Shown piece after piece: positions 44,050 to 53,630 of a DNA stretch of 64,000 nt. Positions within the stretch are counted from its first letter, which is position 1. Every line of letters starts with the position of its first letter. The position numbers and the translations under genes were made by a program. This stretch comes from Paludibacter sp. (GTDB lineage Bacteria > Bacteroidota > Bacteroidia > Bacteroidales > Paludibacteraceae), in the NCBI GenBank assembly GCA_019163375.1, contig JAFLKK010000009.1:186001-250000 (forward strand), written 5' to 3'. Under the pieces are notes generated by a model. That model was not told where the DNA came from, did no database searches, and saw only the letters and a list, made by a program, of their open reading frames with translations.

Positions 44050-45342
44050 CTACTTTTTGAATTTAAATACCGTAGATCCATGAGCATCTGTAAGTTTGTA
44101 ATCTTCAAGATAGCCGTTTCCATGAAAAAGTACTGTTATACCAATAATTTCGCCTATACTTTTTTGGTAAGTATTTGAAAATCGGCTTATATTGTTTATA
44201 AATAGGTTGACGTGTTTGTTCTGGTTTTCTATTCTGAATTTTTTCCAGTCTGATAAGCTAAACGTAAAGTTGCTGAGATCTTCGTTCTGATTTATGATTT
44301 CCTTTTCACTTAGTCTATAGTCAATCCAGTAGCTGCATCCCGGATTAGCGAAGCGGAAGCGGATAGTTCCTTTTCTTCCTTCGACATATAGATATATTGA
44401 ATTGCAACGGATTCCTGACCACTTGTCGGGATTTTTTAATGTAGTTTCCAATGTAAAGGTATCACCACTTACTCCTGTTTCGTGAAAATTATCAAAGCGA
44501 ATAACAGTGATTTTTGCTGTATCCATCCCCGAATTGTTTAGGTCCTTCTTTGTTGGGTGAAAATTCCCATTTCGGGTACAATTTTCAATATTAATAGGGA
44601 AGTATCGCTCGCTGTATTTCTGGTCGAAATAATAACCTAAAGCCTGCCAGCCTTTTGTTGGTACATAAACTAAAATGGAATCTGAAAATACCTTATTTTT
44701 TTTTTGCATTCTAACTTTATAAAGTCCGGGATACTGAAAAAAGTAAGTCGTTTTTTTATTTTTACCATTTGGAATGTAAATAGGGTGGTAGTTTTCATCA
44801 AAATTGATATGAAAGCTGTCTGTGTTATTAGGGGTGCTATATTCAAAAAAAACTGTTTTGGGATTAATTCCATCAGATTTCATTAACCTGATTTGACCCC
44901 ACTCAGCGTTTTGAGTTGTTATCTTTTGTGTTGAAAATAAATAATAACAAGCCGAGACTAAAATACAGAGTATTCCTGTGATTAAAATTAAAAGTCTCGT
45001 CTTTTTTTTAGGCTGTTTATAAGTTTTTTCAGTTTCTAGGTGTGGGTTAGATATATAATCAACATTAATAATCTCCGAAAGCGGAGCCTGTTTCTTTTGT
45101 ACAAAGTCAACATATTTCTCTAATGCTTTTAAAGTTGCCTTTTGAGGTAAATAATCATCTGTGGTTTTGATCTTTCCAAAGATGCGTTTTAAGGTTAAGG
45201 CGCTTATTATAGTTTTTGTATTTTTGTTGATTTCGAAATTGAGGTCTTCGAAGTCTCTGTTTTTCCAGCCCGCTGAATCTCCTCTGCCAAATTTTGCTTC
45301 AACCTCATTCAGTATAGCATTTAAGTGTTCTTTTTTTTTCAT
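44050..45342 (-). CDS. Membrane-anchored protein of unknown function with possible N-terminal HTH-like domain
   Basis: The open frame extends up to 45435, but the ATG at 45342 (MKKKEHLNAILNEVEAKF) is preferred because a promoter-like element lies at 45413-45443, inside the longer version. The protein is then 430 residues. Residues 1-85 are helical (ISALTLKRIFGKIKTTDDYLPQ, TLKALEKYVDF) and resemble a small DNA-binding-like or signalling domain common in Bacteroidota. A single membrane helix spans about 115-136. Residues 150-235 are beta-rich and PKD-like (YPGLYKVRMQKKNKVFSDS). Residues about 240-430 look like a laminin-G/concanavalin-like sandwich (FHETGVSGDTFTLETTLKNP, ENQNKHVNLFINN). This would join a cytosolic domain to an exported sugar-binding-like domain. 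Function unknown. Confidence 0.6.
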   Translation of the reverse strand: MKKKEHLNAILNEVEAKFGRGDSAGWKNRDFEDLNFEINKNTKTIISALTLKRIFGKIKTTDDYLPQKATLKALEKYVDFVQKKQAPLSEIINVDYISNPHLETEKTYKQPKKKTRLLILITGILCILVSACYYLFSTQKITTQNAEWGQIRLMKSDGINPKTVFFEYSTPNNTDSFHINFDENYHPIYIPNGKNKKTTYFFQYPGLYKVRMQKKNKVFSDSILVYVPTKGWQALGYYFDQKYSERYFPINIENCTRNGNFHPTKKDLNNSGMDTAKITVIRFDNFHETGVSGDTFTLETTLKNPDKWSGIRCNSIYLYVEGRKGTIRFRFANPGCSYWIDYRLSEKEIINQNEDLSNFTFSLSDWKKFRIENQNKHVNLFINNISRFSNTYQKSIGEIIGITVLFHGNGYLEDYKLTDAHGSTVFKFKK

Positions 45343-45412
45343 CGAATGGTGGTTGTAATCTTTTGTATAATAGATTTTTAGGTTGTTCAAAGTTCTGAAC
45401 AAGTTTTGATAG

Positions 45413-45443
45413 CAAAGATATGAGATATATGACATTAAAACAA
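45413..45443 (-). promoter_or_regulatory. Bacteroidota-type promoter for the 44050-45342 gene
   Basis: On the minus strand TATCTTTG (45413-45420) matches the TAnnTTTG -7 consensus, and TTG (45441-45443) matches a minimal -33 element with 20 bases between. It lies 71 bp upstream of the preferred ATG at 45342, which supports that start over the longer frame. Confidence 0.5.
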
Positions 45444-45539
45444 GTAATTTTGAACTTCATTTTGATTTCAATATTGACTGTAAGGCATTTTTATTTCTAA
45501 TCTTAAATATAAAAACATAATAAAGAACAAGTAATTAGT

Positions 45540-48005
45540 ATGAGAAAATTATTTTTTGCGACATGCTTACTGGTAGCCCAGGTCTTGTGTATGCAAGCAC
45601 AGAAAAGCAGTAAGCCACTTAACATAAGTGGCATTTATCCAAGTTTGGGTTATTTTAATAACGAAGGCGAATGTGGAACCGGAGCTGTTGTGCCATGGGC
45701 CGATCGACTTTGGGTGATCACCTATGGACCTCATATGCCTTACGGGTCATCCGATAAGTTGTATGAAATCACCCCGGATTTTAAACAAATCACCCGTCCC
45801 GAAAGTATTGGAGGAACTCCGGCTAACCGCATGATTCACAAAGAAAGCAACCAACTTTTTATTGGTCCTTATGCTATTGATGTTAACAGAAATGTGCGGA
45901 CTATTCCGGTAAGTGTAGCTCCGGGTCGTCATACAGGCATTGCGCGTGATATTTTTGACCCAGCTAACAAAGTAGTTATCGGTACTATGGAAGAAGGATT
46001 TTATGAAGTGGATGTAAAAATGTTGAATGTTAAAACATTATACAAGGACGGAAATCAACAGGCGCGCGAAGGAATCTCGGAAAGCTACGAAAGCGATTTG
46101 CTGAAAGGCGTTCACGGAAAGGGTTTGTATTCCGGCCAGGGAGTTATGGTGTTTTCTAACAATGGTGAAGCTGGTTGGAAGGCCAAAGTTGACCCACGCA
46201 TCGAAGCGGGTGGGTTGTCGGAATGGGATGGTAAGGATTGGAAACTGGTTCGTCGTAATCAGTTTACCGAAGTAACCGGTCCGGGTGGAATTTACGGCAA
46301 CGAAAATCCATCTACAGACCCGATTTGGGTAAATGGTTGGGACTATAAATCGGTGATTTTAGGCACCAGAGATCATGGAAAATGGACATTCTTCCGTTTG
46401 CCTAAAGCAAGCAATAGTTACGATGGTGCTCATGGTTGGAATACCGAATGGCCACGCATACGCAATATCGGCACTGATGATAAACGCGAATACATGATGA
46501 CCATGCATGGTATGTTTTGGCATTTTCCACAAACATTTTCGTCGGTAAATACTGCCGGCATTCGTCCCCGTTCGTCGTATCTGAAAGTGATAGGTGATTT
46601 TTGCCGTTGGAACAACCAGTTGGTTTTTGGTTGCGATGATGCTGCCAAAAGTGAGTTTTTGAACAAACGAAAGTCTAAAGGCGGCATCGAAGCTCCCGGC
46701 CAATCGCAATCTAATCTATGGTTCACAACCCTTAATCAGCCCGACAATACTGGTACTACAGATGCTTGTGGCTCTGTTTGGCAAAACGAAAAAGTGAAGG
46801 CGGGTGAGGTGTCAGAACCTTATTTGTTTGCCGGTTGGAAAAACAGAACTGCATGGATTAAGAATGAAAGTGACAATGCTTTAAATTTTACGTTTGAAAC
46901 AGATGTTTTGGGTAATAATAGCTGGACTAACATCCGTACTGTGTCTGTTCCGGCAAAAGGCTCAGCAATGATTGAATTTCCTGATAGTGAAAAGGGTGAA
47001 TGGATACGTGCAACGGCTGAAAAAGAAGCAACTATTACTGTTTCATTTGTTTATGCTGATACAAAAATACGAAATTTGGCTAACGAAAGCATGTTTGCCG
47101 GACTTGCAGGGATAGGAGCAACTAAAACTCAGGGTGGTTTGCTTTACAGTTTGGGTGAAAACCGCCGTGCATTAGGCATTTTGGGAAATAGCTCCACAGC
47201 TAAAACAACCACTGAAACAGGTTATTATGAAATGGATGCTAACATGAATATCGTTCCTAAAACTGATGAAAAAACAGCTGCATTTATTCGTACCAAAGTA
47301 GCAATACCGTCTCAGGTGGTTACAGTTGATGCAGGTTCTTACCTGATTGTGGATGACTCCAACCGCCGCTGGCGATTGCCGTTGGGTAACGCTGCCTACA
47401 AAAACTTAATGGAGAAACAGGCTGTTCGTATTTGTCGCGAAGTAGCTACGGAACGCGATTTGTTTAGTTGCGGTGGCACATTTTATGAACTACCTGCCGA
47501 GAATGCCGATGGATTTGCTAAAATCCGCCCCATTGCTACGCATAATCTGAAAATTAACGATTATGTGTCTTACCGCGGAATGGTGGTTATGACGGGAATA
47601 GATGCTTCGAAAATACCCGCAAATCCTCATATTTTTCAATCGGTAGATAAAAAATGTACCGTTTGGGCAGGTGTTATAGACGATTTATGGAAGCTGGGTA
47701 AACCAGTTGGCAAAGGTGGTCCGTGGGTAAATACGGCCGTTGAAGCCAATGTTCCTTCGGATGCATATCTGTTTGGAATGTACGATGACCGTACACTTAC
47801 ATTATCACAAAAGTCAGCAAAGACGGTAGAAATCACCGTGCAGCTGGATCCTACAGGAGACAACGTTTGGATGAATTATAAAACATTTAGGGTGGACCCC
47901 GATAAACAAGTGGTATTTAAGTTGCCAACATCGGTTCAGGCACGATGGATTCGTTTTGTGTCGAATGAGAATATAACAGCTACAGCATGGCTTGAATATA
48001 AATAA
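45540..48005 (+). CDS. Uncharacterised exported propeller-like protein, possible lyase or glycosidase
   Basis: 821 residues with a signal peptide cut near MQAQ (residue 21). I do not recognise a proven activity. Residues about 30-370 look like a beta-propeller (WADRLWVITYGPHMPYGSSDKLYEI, ANRMIHKESNQLFIGPYAID, GHGK-type GVHGKGLYSGQGVMVFSNNGE, AGGLSEWDGKDWKLV, WPRIRNIG, MMTMHGMFWHFP). It is rich in conserved His, Tyr and Arg, which suggests a His/Tyr-based active site. Residues about 400-500 and 720-821 are two similar beta-sandwich repeats (LFAGWKNRTAWIKNESDNALNF versus LFGMYDDRTLTLSQKSAKTVEI). The propeller plus His pattern recalls rhamnose-glucuronate lyases (PL27) or GH145, but that is a guess. 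A terminator follows the gene. Confidence 0.55.
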   Translation: MRKLFFATCLLVAQVLCMQAQKSSKPLNISGIYPSLGYFNNEGECGTGAVVPWADRLWVITYGPHMPYGSSDKLYEITPDFKQITRPESIGGTPANRMIHKESNQLFIGPYAIDVNRNVRTIPVSVAPGRHTGIARDIFDPANKVVIGTMEEGFYEVDVKMLNVKTLYKDGNQQAREGISESYESDLLKGVHGKGLYSGQGVMVFSNNGEAGWKAKVDPRIEAGGLSEWDGKDWKLVRRNQFTEVTGPGGIYGNENPSTDPIWVNGWDYKSVILGTRDHGKWTFFRLPKASNSYDGAHGWNTEWPRIRNIGTDDKREYMMTMHGMFWHFPQTFSSVNTAGIRPRSSYLKVIGDFCRWNNQLVFGCDDAAKSEFLNKRKSKGGIEAPGQSQSNLWFTTLNQPDNTGTTDACGSVWQNEKVKAGEVSEPYLFAGWKNRTAWIKNESDNALNFTFETDVLGNNSWTNIRTVSVPAKGSAMIEFPDSEKGEWIRATAEKEATITVSFVYADTKIRNLANESMFAGLAGIGATKTQGGLLYSLGENRRALGILGNSSTAKTTTETGYYEMDANMNIVPKTDEKTAAFIRTKVAIPSQVVTVDAGSYLIVDDSNRRWRLPLGNAAYKNLMEKQAVRICREVATERDLFSCGGTFYELPAENADGFAKIRPIATHNLKINDYVSYRGMVVMTGIDASKIPANPHIFQSVDKKCTVWAGVIDDLWKLGKPVGKGGPWVNTAVEANVPSDAYLFGMYDDRTLTLSQKSAKTVEITVQLDPTGDNVWMNYKTFRVDPDKQVVFKLPTSVQARWIRFVSNENITATAWLEYK

Positions 48006-48010
48006 TCAAT

Positions 48011-48059
48011 ATAGCCCTATGAGCTTCAATTTTGGGAAACTCATAGGGGTATTTTTTTT
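48011..48059 (+). terminator. Intrinsic terminator after the propeller-like gene
   Basis: CCCTATGAG at 48015-48023 pairs with CTCATAGGG at 48040-48048, with extra outer pairs, and is followed by a run of eight T at 48052-48059. It lies 10 bp after the stop of the gene at 45540-48005. Confidence 0.85.
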
Positions 48060-48110
48060 ACAAGCATATATTATTATCATTTTGACAATAAACTGGATTG
48101 CTAAATTTTG

Positions 48111-48118
48111 TAGCTTTG
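48111..48118 (+). promoter_or_regulatory. Promoter -7 element before the second enzyme run
   Basis: TAGCTTTG matches the TAnnTTTG -7 consensus and lies 66 bp before the GH95 start at 48185, just after a terminator, where a new transcript should begin. The nearest TTTG (48081-48084) is 26 bases upstream, longer than usual for a -33 element. Confidence 0.4.
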
Positions 48119-48184
48119 CATTCTAAACTTCTCTAAATAATTAATGAATCGATTGATTCAAATTTATCACACATTATCTGCATT

Positions 48185-50587
48185 ATGAAAACTCACAGAT
48201 TAACTTCTATCCTGAATTGCCTTAAAACTACAACGGTTTTACTCTGTCTGCTTATTTTTTCGGGTGGAGTTGGTGCCCAGCAGTATAAACTCTGGTACGA
48301 CAAACCAGCTAAAATATGGACTGAAGCTCTTCCACTTGGAAACGGTCGTATTGCAGCTATGGTTTATGGAGGTAAAGAAAAAGAAATAATTCAATTTAAT
48401 GAAGAAACTCTTTGGACAGGACAACCGCACGATTATGCTCACCCTGGTGCATACCATTTTTTGGACTCTATCCGCGGATTGCTTTTTTCCGGTAAACAGG
48501 GTGAAGCACATACTCTGGCTAAGAAGGAATTTATGTCGCAACCTTTTGGTCAACAAACCTATCAGCCTTTCGGAAGTTTGGAAATGAATTTTCCCGGACA
48601 TGAAAAGGCAGAAAAGTTTTACCGCGATTTGTCGCTCGAGAATGCTGTTTCTACAGTAAGTTACGAGTTGAATGGAGTTACATATACTCGAGAAGCTTTT
48701 ATTTCTTTCCCTGATCAGGCCATTTTTGTGAAGATTACTGCTAACAAGCCCGGTGCATTGAACTTCTCATTGTCAATGACTTGTCCGCATTATAATAAAA
48801 CGATTACTACTACCGGCAATCAATTGATTTTAAAAGGTAATGCCAATAATTATCCATACGATTATTATGAGAAACAGGGTAATTATAAATATCCCGAAAG
48901 TAAAATCAAGTTTGAATCGCGCGTGTTGGTTCAAAACGAAGGTGGTAAAATAGAAGCAGATAAAGCAACAATAACAGTCAAGGGAGCAAACTCTGTAACC
49001 TTGAAACTTATTGCAGCAACTAATTTTGTGAGTTATAAAGATATAAGTGCAAGTCCAACAATTCGTTGCGATGCATACCAAAAGAAAATTGAGAATGAGA
49101 AATTTGAAACGGCAAAGAAAATACACATTGCTGATTATCAAAAACTCTACAATCGTACCCAAATAGATTTGGGACAAAGCGAAATTTCAAACCGTCCGAC
49201 CAACGAACGATTGATTTCATACGCAAATGACAAAGACCCGAATCTGGTAGCATTGTTGTACCAATATGGTCGTTTTTTGTTGATCTCTTCATCACGTCCC
49301 GGCTCGCAACCGGCTAATCTGCAAGGGAAATGGAACGATAAGCTTATTCCGGCCTGGGATAGCAAATATACAACTAATATCAATACGGAAATGAACTACT
49401 GGCCTGCCGAAATGACAAATCTGTCGGAATGTTCAGAACCATTGTTTCAAATGTTGAGGGAGTTGGCAATTACAGGCAAAAACGTTGCTAAAGAGCATTA
49501 TAACCTCAAAGGGTGGATATTGCATCACAATACCGACTTGTGGCGTGGTACAGCTCCTATCAATGGTGCCGATCATGGTATTTGGGTGAGTGGCAGCGGT
49601 TGGCTGAGTCAGCATTTGTGGTGGCATTACGAGTACACAGGCGATAGAAAGTTTTTGCAGGAAACAGCTTATCCGATAATGAAAAGTGCTGCTGAATTTT
49701 ACGCTGGTTATTTGGTTCCCGACCCTAAACACCCGGAGTGGTTGGTCAGCGGGCCGAGCAACAGTCCCGAGAATGGCGGGTTGGTAATGGGACCAACCAT
49801 GGATCACCAGATTATCCGCAATTTGTTTGCAAATACCATTGATGCGGCAAAAATACTGGGTATAGATGCCCAATTCAGTGCGATGCTAAAAGAGAAAATG
49901 GCGAAAATTGCGCCCAATCAGATTGGAAAATACGGACAACTTCAGGAATGGGTGGAAGACAATGATGACCCCAAAAGTCAGCATCGCCATGTTTCGCACT
50001 TGTGGGGATTACATCCTGGTAATGAAATTTCGCCGCTTACAACTCCCGAATTGGCAGAGGCTTGCAAAGTGGTTCTGCAACACCGAGGCGATGAAGGAAC
50101 CGGTTGGTCGCGTGCCTGGAAAATAAACTTCTGGGCTCGATTGCTCGACGGTGACCATGCTTATTTGATTCTCAATAACCTAATCGTTCCGTCGTTAAAC
50201 ACTGAGAATGTAAATATGAGCGAAGGTGGCGGTTTGTATGCTAACTTGTTTGATGCGCATCCGCCTTTCCAGATTGACGGAAACTTCGGAGCAACTTCGG
50301 GTATTACCGAAATGCTGATGCAATGCCATTTGCGTGATAAGAACGACGATTATTACCTCGACATCCTGCCGGCGTTGCCTACTAAATTAGTTAACGGACG
50401 CGTGACTGGATTGGTTGCCCGTGGTGGTTTTGTTGTTGATGTTGAATGGAAAAATAATTTCTTGTCATCTTTGAAAATTGTTTCCAAAAACGGAAATGTG
50501 CTGAATGTGAGATATAAAGGAAAAGTTATAACTTTGAAAACCCAAAAAGGGAAGGAATATAACTTCCCGGTAGTTGGTTTTAAATAA
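48185..50587 (+). CDS. Exported GH95 family alpha-L-fucosidase/alpha-L-galactosidase (second copy)
   Basis: 800 residues with a signal peptide cut near VGAQ (residue 32). The GH95 N-domain (KLWYDKPAKIWTEALPLGNGRIAAMVYGG, FNEETLWTGQPHDYAHPGAYHFL, in part) is followed by the helical barrel with NLQGKWNDKLIPAWDSKYTTNIN and EMNYWPAE, the acid motif GPSNSPENGG (E529), RHVSHLWGLHPGNEIS, and FQIDGNFGATSGITEML. All key positions of the family are present. It is more like typical Bacteroidota GH95 fucosidases than the copy at 23211, whose N-domain is shorter around the same place, so they may differ in linkage preference. It is the first gene after a terminator and a probable promoter, and heads the second enzyme run. 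Confidence 0.9.
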   Translation: MKTHRLTSILNCLKTTTVLLCLLIFSGGVGAQQYKLWYDKPAKIWTEALPLGNGRIAAMVYGGKEKEIIQFNEETLWTGQPHDYAHPGAYHFLDSIRGLLFSGKQGEAHTLAKKEFMSQPFGQQTYQPFGSLEMNFPGHEKAEKFYRDLSLENAVSTVSYELNGVTYTREAFISFPDQAIFVKITANKPGALNFSLSMTCPHYNKTITTTGNQLILKGNANNYPYDYYEKQGNYKYPESKIKFESRVLVQNEGGKIEADKATITVKGANSVTLKLIAATNFVSYKDISASPTIRCDAYQKKIENEKFETAKKIHIADYQKLYNRTQIDLGQSEISNRPTNERLISYANDKDPNLVALLYQYGRFLLISSSRPGSQPANLQGKWNDKLIPAWDSKYTTNINTEMNYWPAEMTNLSECSEPLFQMLRELAITGKNVAKEHYNLKGWILHHNTDLWRGTAPINGADHGIWVSGSGWLSQHLWWHYEYTGDRKFLQETAYPIMKSAAEFYAGYLVPDPKHPEWLVSGPSNSPENGGLVMGPTMDHQIIRNLFANTIDAAKILGIDAQFSAMLKEKMAKIAPNQIGKYGQLQEWVEDNDDPKSQHRHVSHLWGLHPGNEISPLTTPELAEACKVVLQHRGDEGTGWSRAWKINFWARLLDGDHAYLILNNLIVPSLNTENVNMSEGGGLYANLFDAHPPFQIDGNFGATSGITEMLMQCHLRDKNDDYYLDILPALPTKLVNGRVTGLVARGGFVVDVEWKNNFLSSLKIVSKNGNVLNVRYKGKVITLKTQKGKEYNFPVVGFK

Positions 50588-50724
50588 TTTGGCAACTTCT
50601 TATATACTAAAAATTTAAAGTATTCATGAACTGTACATACAAAAAACGTTATGGTCAGCTCATGAAATAATAGGATTTGTTCTTTTTTTTGATTTTTTTT
50701 TGAAAATTTAAAATTAAAGTAAAT

Positions 50725-51255
50725 ATGATGAGGTTTTGCTGGGTATTGAATTTGGTTTTATTGTTTGCTTCATGTGGAGACAAAAAAGTATATGATGTGT
50801 ATTTGATTGATAATAAATCAAATGATACAATTTGTGTTACTTATGATGCCAAAGAAAACCACGAACAGTCGTTTGAAAATTTTATTACAATAGTAATATT
50901 TCCTCATAGTGAAAAGGAGTTTTATGTTGGAGGTTCATCTACTATTTCTCCAATCAATGAGAATGATGATTATTTGCAGTCTTTTGATTCATTGCAAATT
51001 AAGCCAAAGAACGGCTCTTTAAAGCTGGATTTTTATAATTCAAAGAATTGGAATTACCAGAAAGATTGGAGATTTTTAGGAAAGTATAAAACTTTTTTTA
51101 AACTAAAAATAAGAAAAAAGGATATTGTTCTGATTAAAAATAAGTCTTCATTTATTGCAGTTGGCACAAGTCATTTAGGTGGGGAAAAAGGTTTAGTCAA
51201 TCAGCCCAGAAAGTTGGGATATGTTTTAGAGAATATCTCACGTATTGAAAAATAA
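50725..51255 (+). CDS. Small lipoprotein of unknown function
   Basis: 176 residues with a lipoprotein signal (LLFASC, C17). The remainder is beta-rich (KVYDVYLIDNKSNDTICVTYD, LKLDFYNSKNWNYQKDWRFLGKYKTF in part) with many Lys and Tyr, and has no recognised motif. It starts with two ATG codons at 50725 and 50728; either could be used. It lies 137 bp after the GH95 gene and 24 bp before the GH95-like gene. It has lower GC than its neighbours and no sugar-binding signature, so it could be an unrelated insertion into the enzyme run. Confidence 0.6.
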   Translation: MMRFCWVLNLVLLFASCGDKKVYDVYLIDNKSNDTICVTYDAKENHEQSFENFITIVIFPHSEKEFYVGGSSTISPINENDDYLQSFDSLQIKPKNGSLKLDFYNSKNWNYQKDWRFLGKYKTFFKLKIRKKDIVLIKNKSSFIAVGTSHLGGEKGLVNQPRKLGYVLENISRIEK

Positions 51256-51279
51256 ATCAAAATAGAATACCACCCAACA

Positions 51280-53565
51280 ATGAAAATTCTTAGTTACTTT
51301 TTTTTTACATTAGTGTTGGTTTTAAACCTTAGCACACCCGTTTTCGGACAAATAAAGACTAACATCAACTGGTCGCTTTTTATGCAGCAGCACGACCTTA
51401 TTTTTGAAGAATTGCCCCTGCAATGGAACGAAGGTGCTTTTGTGGGTAACGGACAAGTGGGAATGATGATGTATGCCACGATGAAAGACAATCGCATCGA
51501 TTTCCACATTGGCCGACAGGATGTAACTGACCACCGCAAAGCGCCGGACAGAAAAACATCGATGGGAGTACTGGGAGCTTCGGTAATGTATGATTTTCCA
51601 CGCTTGGATATTGGTCGCATGGCATTGCATCCTGTTGGGAAAATATTGTCCGGCACGTTGCGTCAGGATTTGTGGAATGCCGAAATTCGGGGGACTATCG
51701 TCACCGACTTAGGCACCATTACCCTCAGAATCTATACTCCTTACAACAGGATGGTGAACATTATTGAGTTGACTTCCACAGAGAAAAAAGGGGCAAAACC
51801 GGTTTCTTACACTTGGGAATTTCGTCCGGGAAATCCGGCTTCGCCCCGTGCGCAGGTTTTTCCCAAAAATGATCCCAACTATATCACCAATCCACGACCA
51901 GTATTGGCCTTGGATAAAGAGATTCAAAGCTGTGTGCAACCCTTGTTAGCAGGTGGCGATTATGCTACTGCATGGTTGGAAAAGAAAACCGGAAACACCC
52001 AATCAACTCTTTTTATTTCTACTGCCAACGAAGTTCCTGCCGTAAATAAATCAGTTTTTGTTGCAAAACAAGCCATACTTGAGGCTTCGAAAATTTCAGC
52101 AGCTAACCTGCTGACTCCGCACCGAAACTGGTGGCACGCTTTTTACCAAAAATCCTTTCTCTCTATTCCCGATGGGCAAATGGAATCTTTTTACTGGATT
52201 CAGTTGTACAAAATGGCGAGTTGCTCGCGTCCCGATGGACCGGCGTTGGATTTATTCGGGCCGTTTTTCCGCATAAGTCAGTGGCCGGGTTTGTGGTGGA
52301 ACCTCAACATTCAACTTACCTACTGGAATGTGTTGCAAAGTAATCATTTGGAATTAGGCGAAAACCTGATAACGTTAATAGATACTCAGTTTGAGGCTTT
52401 GTTGCGTACCTTCGACAGTCAGAAGCTTGGAGATTTCACTTGGACGATGCACAACTATTGGTTGCAGCTCCGCTACGATGCTAACTGGAAAGAAGTAAAC
52501 AAAAAATGGTTGCCAAAAGCTATGCAGATTGCCAAACTTTACCAGAACCGGTTGAGTAGGAATGGGACAGGGCAACTGGAAATGCAAGCCATGGAGTCGC
52601 CGGAATATGAAGGCTTTAGAACCTATAAAAACTCCACCTATAATCTGGCTTTGTACCGCTGGTTATTGGGGGCAATGATTGAATGTGCCGAAAAGAATAA
52701 TTCGAATCAGGCAGAGATAGCCGCATGGAAGCAGACGCTGAAAGACCTCGTTCCGTTTGCTACCAACGAGAATGGATTGATGATTGGTAGCGAGCAGACA
52801 TTCGACAAATCGCACCGTCATTACTCGCATTTACTGGGTTTGTATCCGCTTTTTGTGCTGAATCCCGACAATCAGGGCGACCGAGAACTGGTCGAAAAGT
52901 CGGTGATACACTGGCACCAGATTGGAGGCGGAAAAGAGCTTGCAGGCTATTCCTACACTGGTGCTGCTTCGCTTTATGCAGCATTGGGTAGGGGTAACGA
53001 TTCCGAGACTATTCTTCATCATTTTCTGAATGGAAATATTGGTATCAGCCAACTGCTATCCAATACCTTTTACGTTGAATCAAACGGATCGAATCCCGTA
53101 ATTGAAACTCCGCTGAGTGCTGCCAATGCCATTTCGGAAATGTTGTTGCAAAGTTGGGGTGGTAAAATCAGGATTTTTCCTGCTATGCCAGATAAATGGA
53201 AGGAGGCATCGTTCGACCAATTGCGCACTCAGGGTGCATTTTTAGTAAGTGCGGTGCGTAAAAATAGTCAAACTCAGTGGGTGAAAATCAAGAGTTTTTC
53301 TGGCGAGCCTTGCATAGTGAAAATTCAGGGTTGGGCGCGAGCCATTCAGTTTAATAAAGGACGAAAAATTGTTATAAAAGTTTTGCCCAATAACGAATTT
53401 GCATTAGATTTGAGAGTGAACGAAGAAGTGCTACTACTCCCCAGTAGAAATACAGAACCGGCAGTCGTTGAGCCAATAATTCATACTGCCGAAACACAAA
53501 ACCTATACGGATTGCAAAAAGGGAAACACCTTGGTTGGGATCAATCGTGGAAAGTGCCGGAATAG
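51280..53565 (+). CDS. GH95-like exported (alpha/alpha)6-barrel protein with altered catalytic motif
   Basis: 761 residues with a signal peptide cut near VFGQ (residue 24). The architecture follows GH95: N-domain (LQWNEGAFVGNGQVGMMMY), then a helical barrel with WPGLWWNLNIQLTYW, KSHRHYSHLLGLYPLFVLNPDN and a final ANAISEMLLQSWGG, which align with RHISHLYGLHPYDEI and GIAEMLLQSHG of the true GH95 enzymes here. However, the DGNFG motif that carries the conserved Asp is replaced by ETPLS (E609 at the Asp position). The SPEN motif is replaced by SPEYEG (E442 or E444 as possible acid). This suggests a related family with a changed active site and perhaps a different sugar. It is probably periplasmic. 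I am confident of the superfamily, not of the activity. Confidence 0.65.
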   Translation: MKILSYFFFTLVLVLNLSTPVFGQIKTNINWSLFMQQHDLIFEELPLQWNEGAFVGNGQVGMMMYATMKDNRIDFHIGRQDVTDHRKAPDRKTSMGVLGASVMYDFPRLDIGRMALHPVGKILSGTLRQDLWNAEIRGTIVTDLGTITLRIYTPYNRMVNIIELTSTEKKGAKPVSYTWEFRPGNPASPRAQVFPKNDPNYITNPRPVLALDKEIQSCVQPLLAGGDYATAWLEKKTGNTQSTLFISTANEVPAVNKSVFVAKQAILEASKISAANLLTPHRNWWHAFYQKSFLSIPDGQMESFYWIQLYKMASCSRPDGPALDLFGPFFRISQWPGLWWNLNIQLTYWNVLQSNHLELGENLITLIDTQFEALLRTFDSQKLGDFTWTMHNYWLQLRYDANWKEVNKKWLPKAMQIAKLYQNRLSRNGTGQLEMQAMESPEYEGFRTYKNSTYNLALYRWLLGAMIECAEKNNSNQAEIAAWKQTLKDLVPFATNENGLMIGSEQTFDKSHRHYSHLLGLYPLFVLNPDNQGDRELVEKSVIHWHQIGGGKELAGYSYTGAASLYAALGRGNDSETILHHFLNGNIGISQLLSNTFYVESNGSNPVIETPLSAANAISEMLLQSWGGKIRIFPAMPDKWKEASFDQLRTQGAFLVSAVRKNSQTQWVKIKSFSGEPCIVKIQGWARAIQFNKGRKIVIKVLPNNEFALDLRVNEEVLLLPSRNTEPAVVEPIIHTAETQNLYGLQKGKHLGWDQSWKVPE

Positions 53566-53630
53566 ATTTCGTGCAGGAAGTTTATTGATATTGAAAAGCG
53601 AAAAACTGATATTATTATAAACTAAATTCT

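Noticed and set aside
45343-45435. Upstream extension of the 44050 gene by 31 codons
   Set aside because: The extension covers a promoter-like -7 element and would add residues unlike a protein N-terminus.
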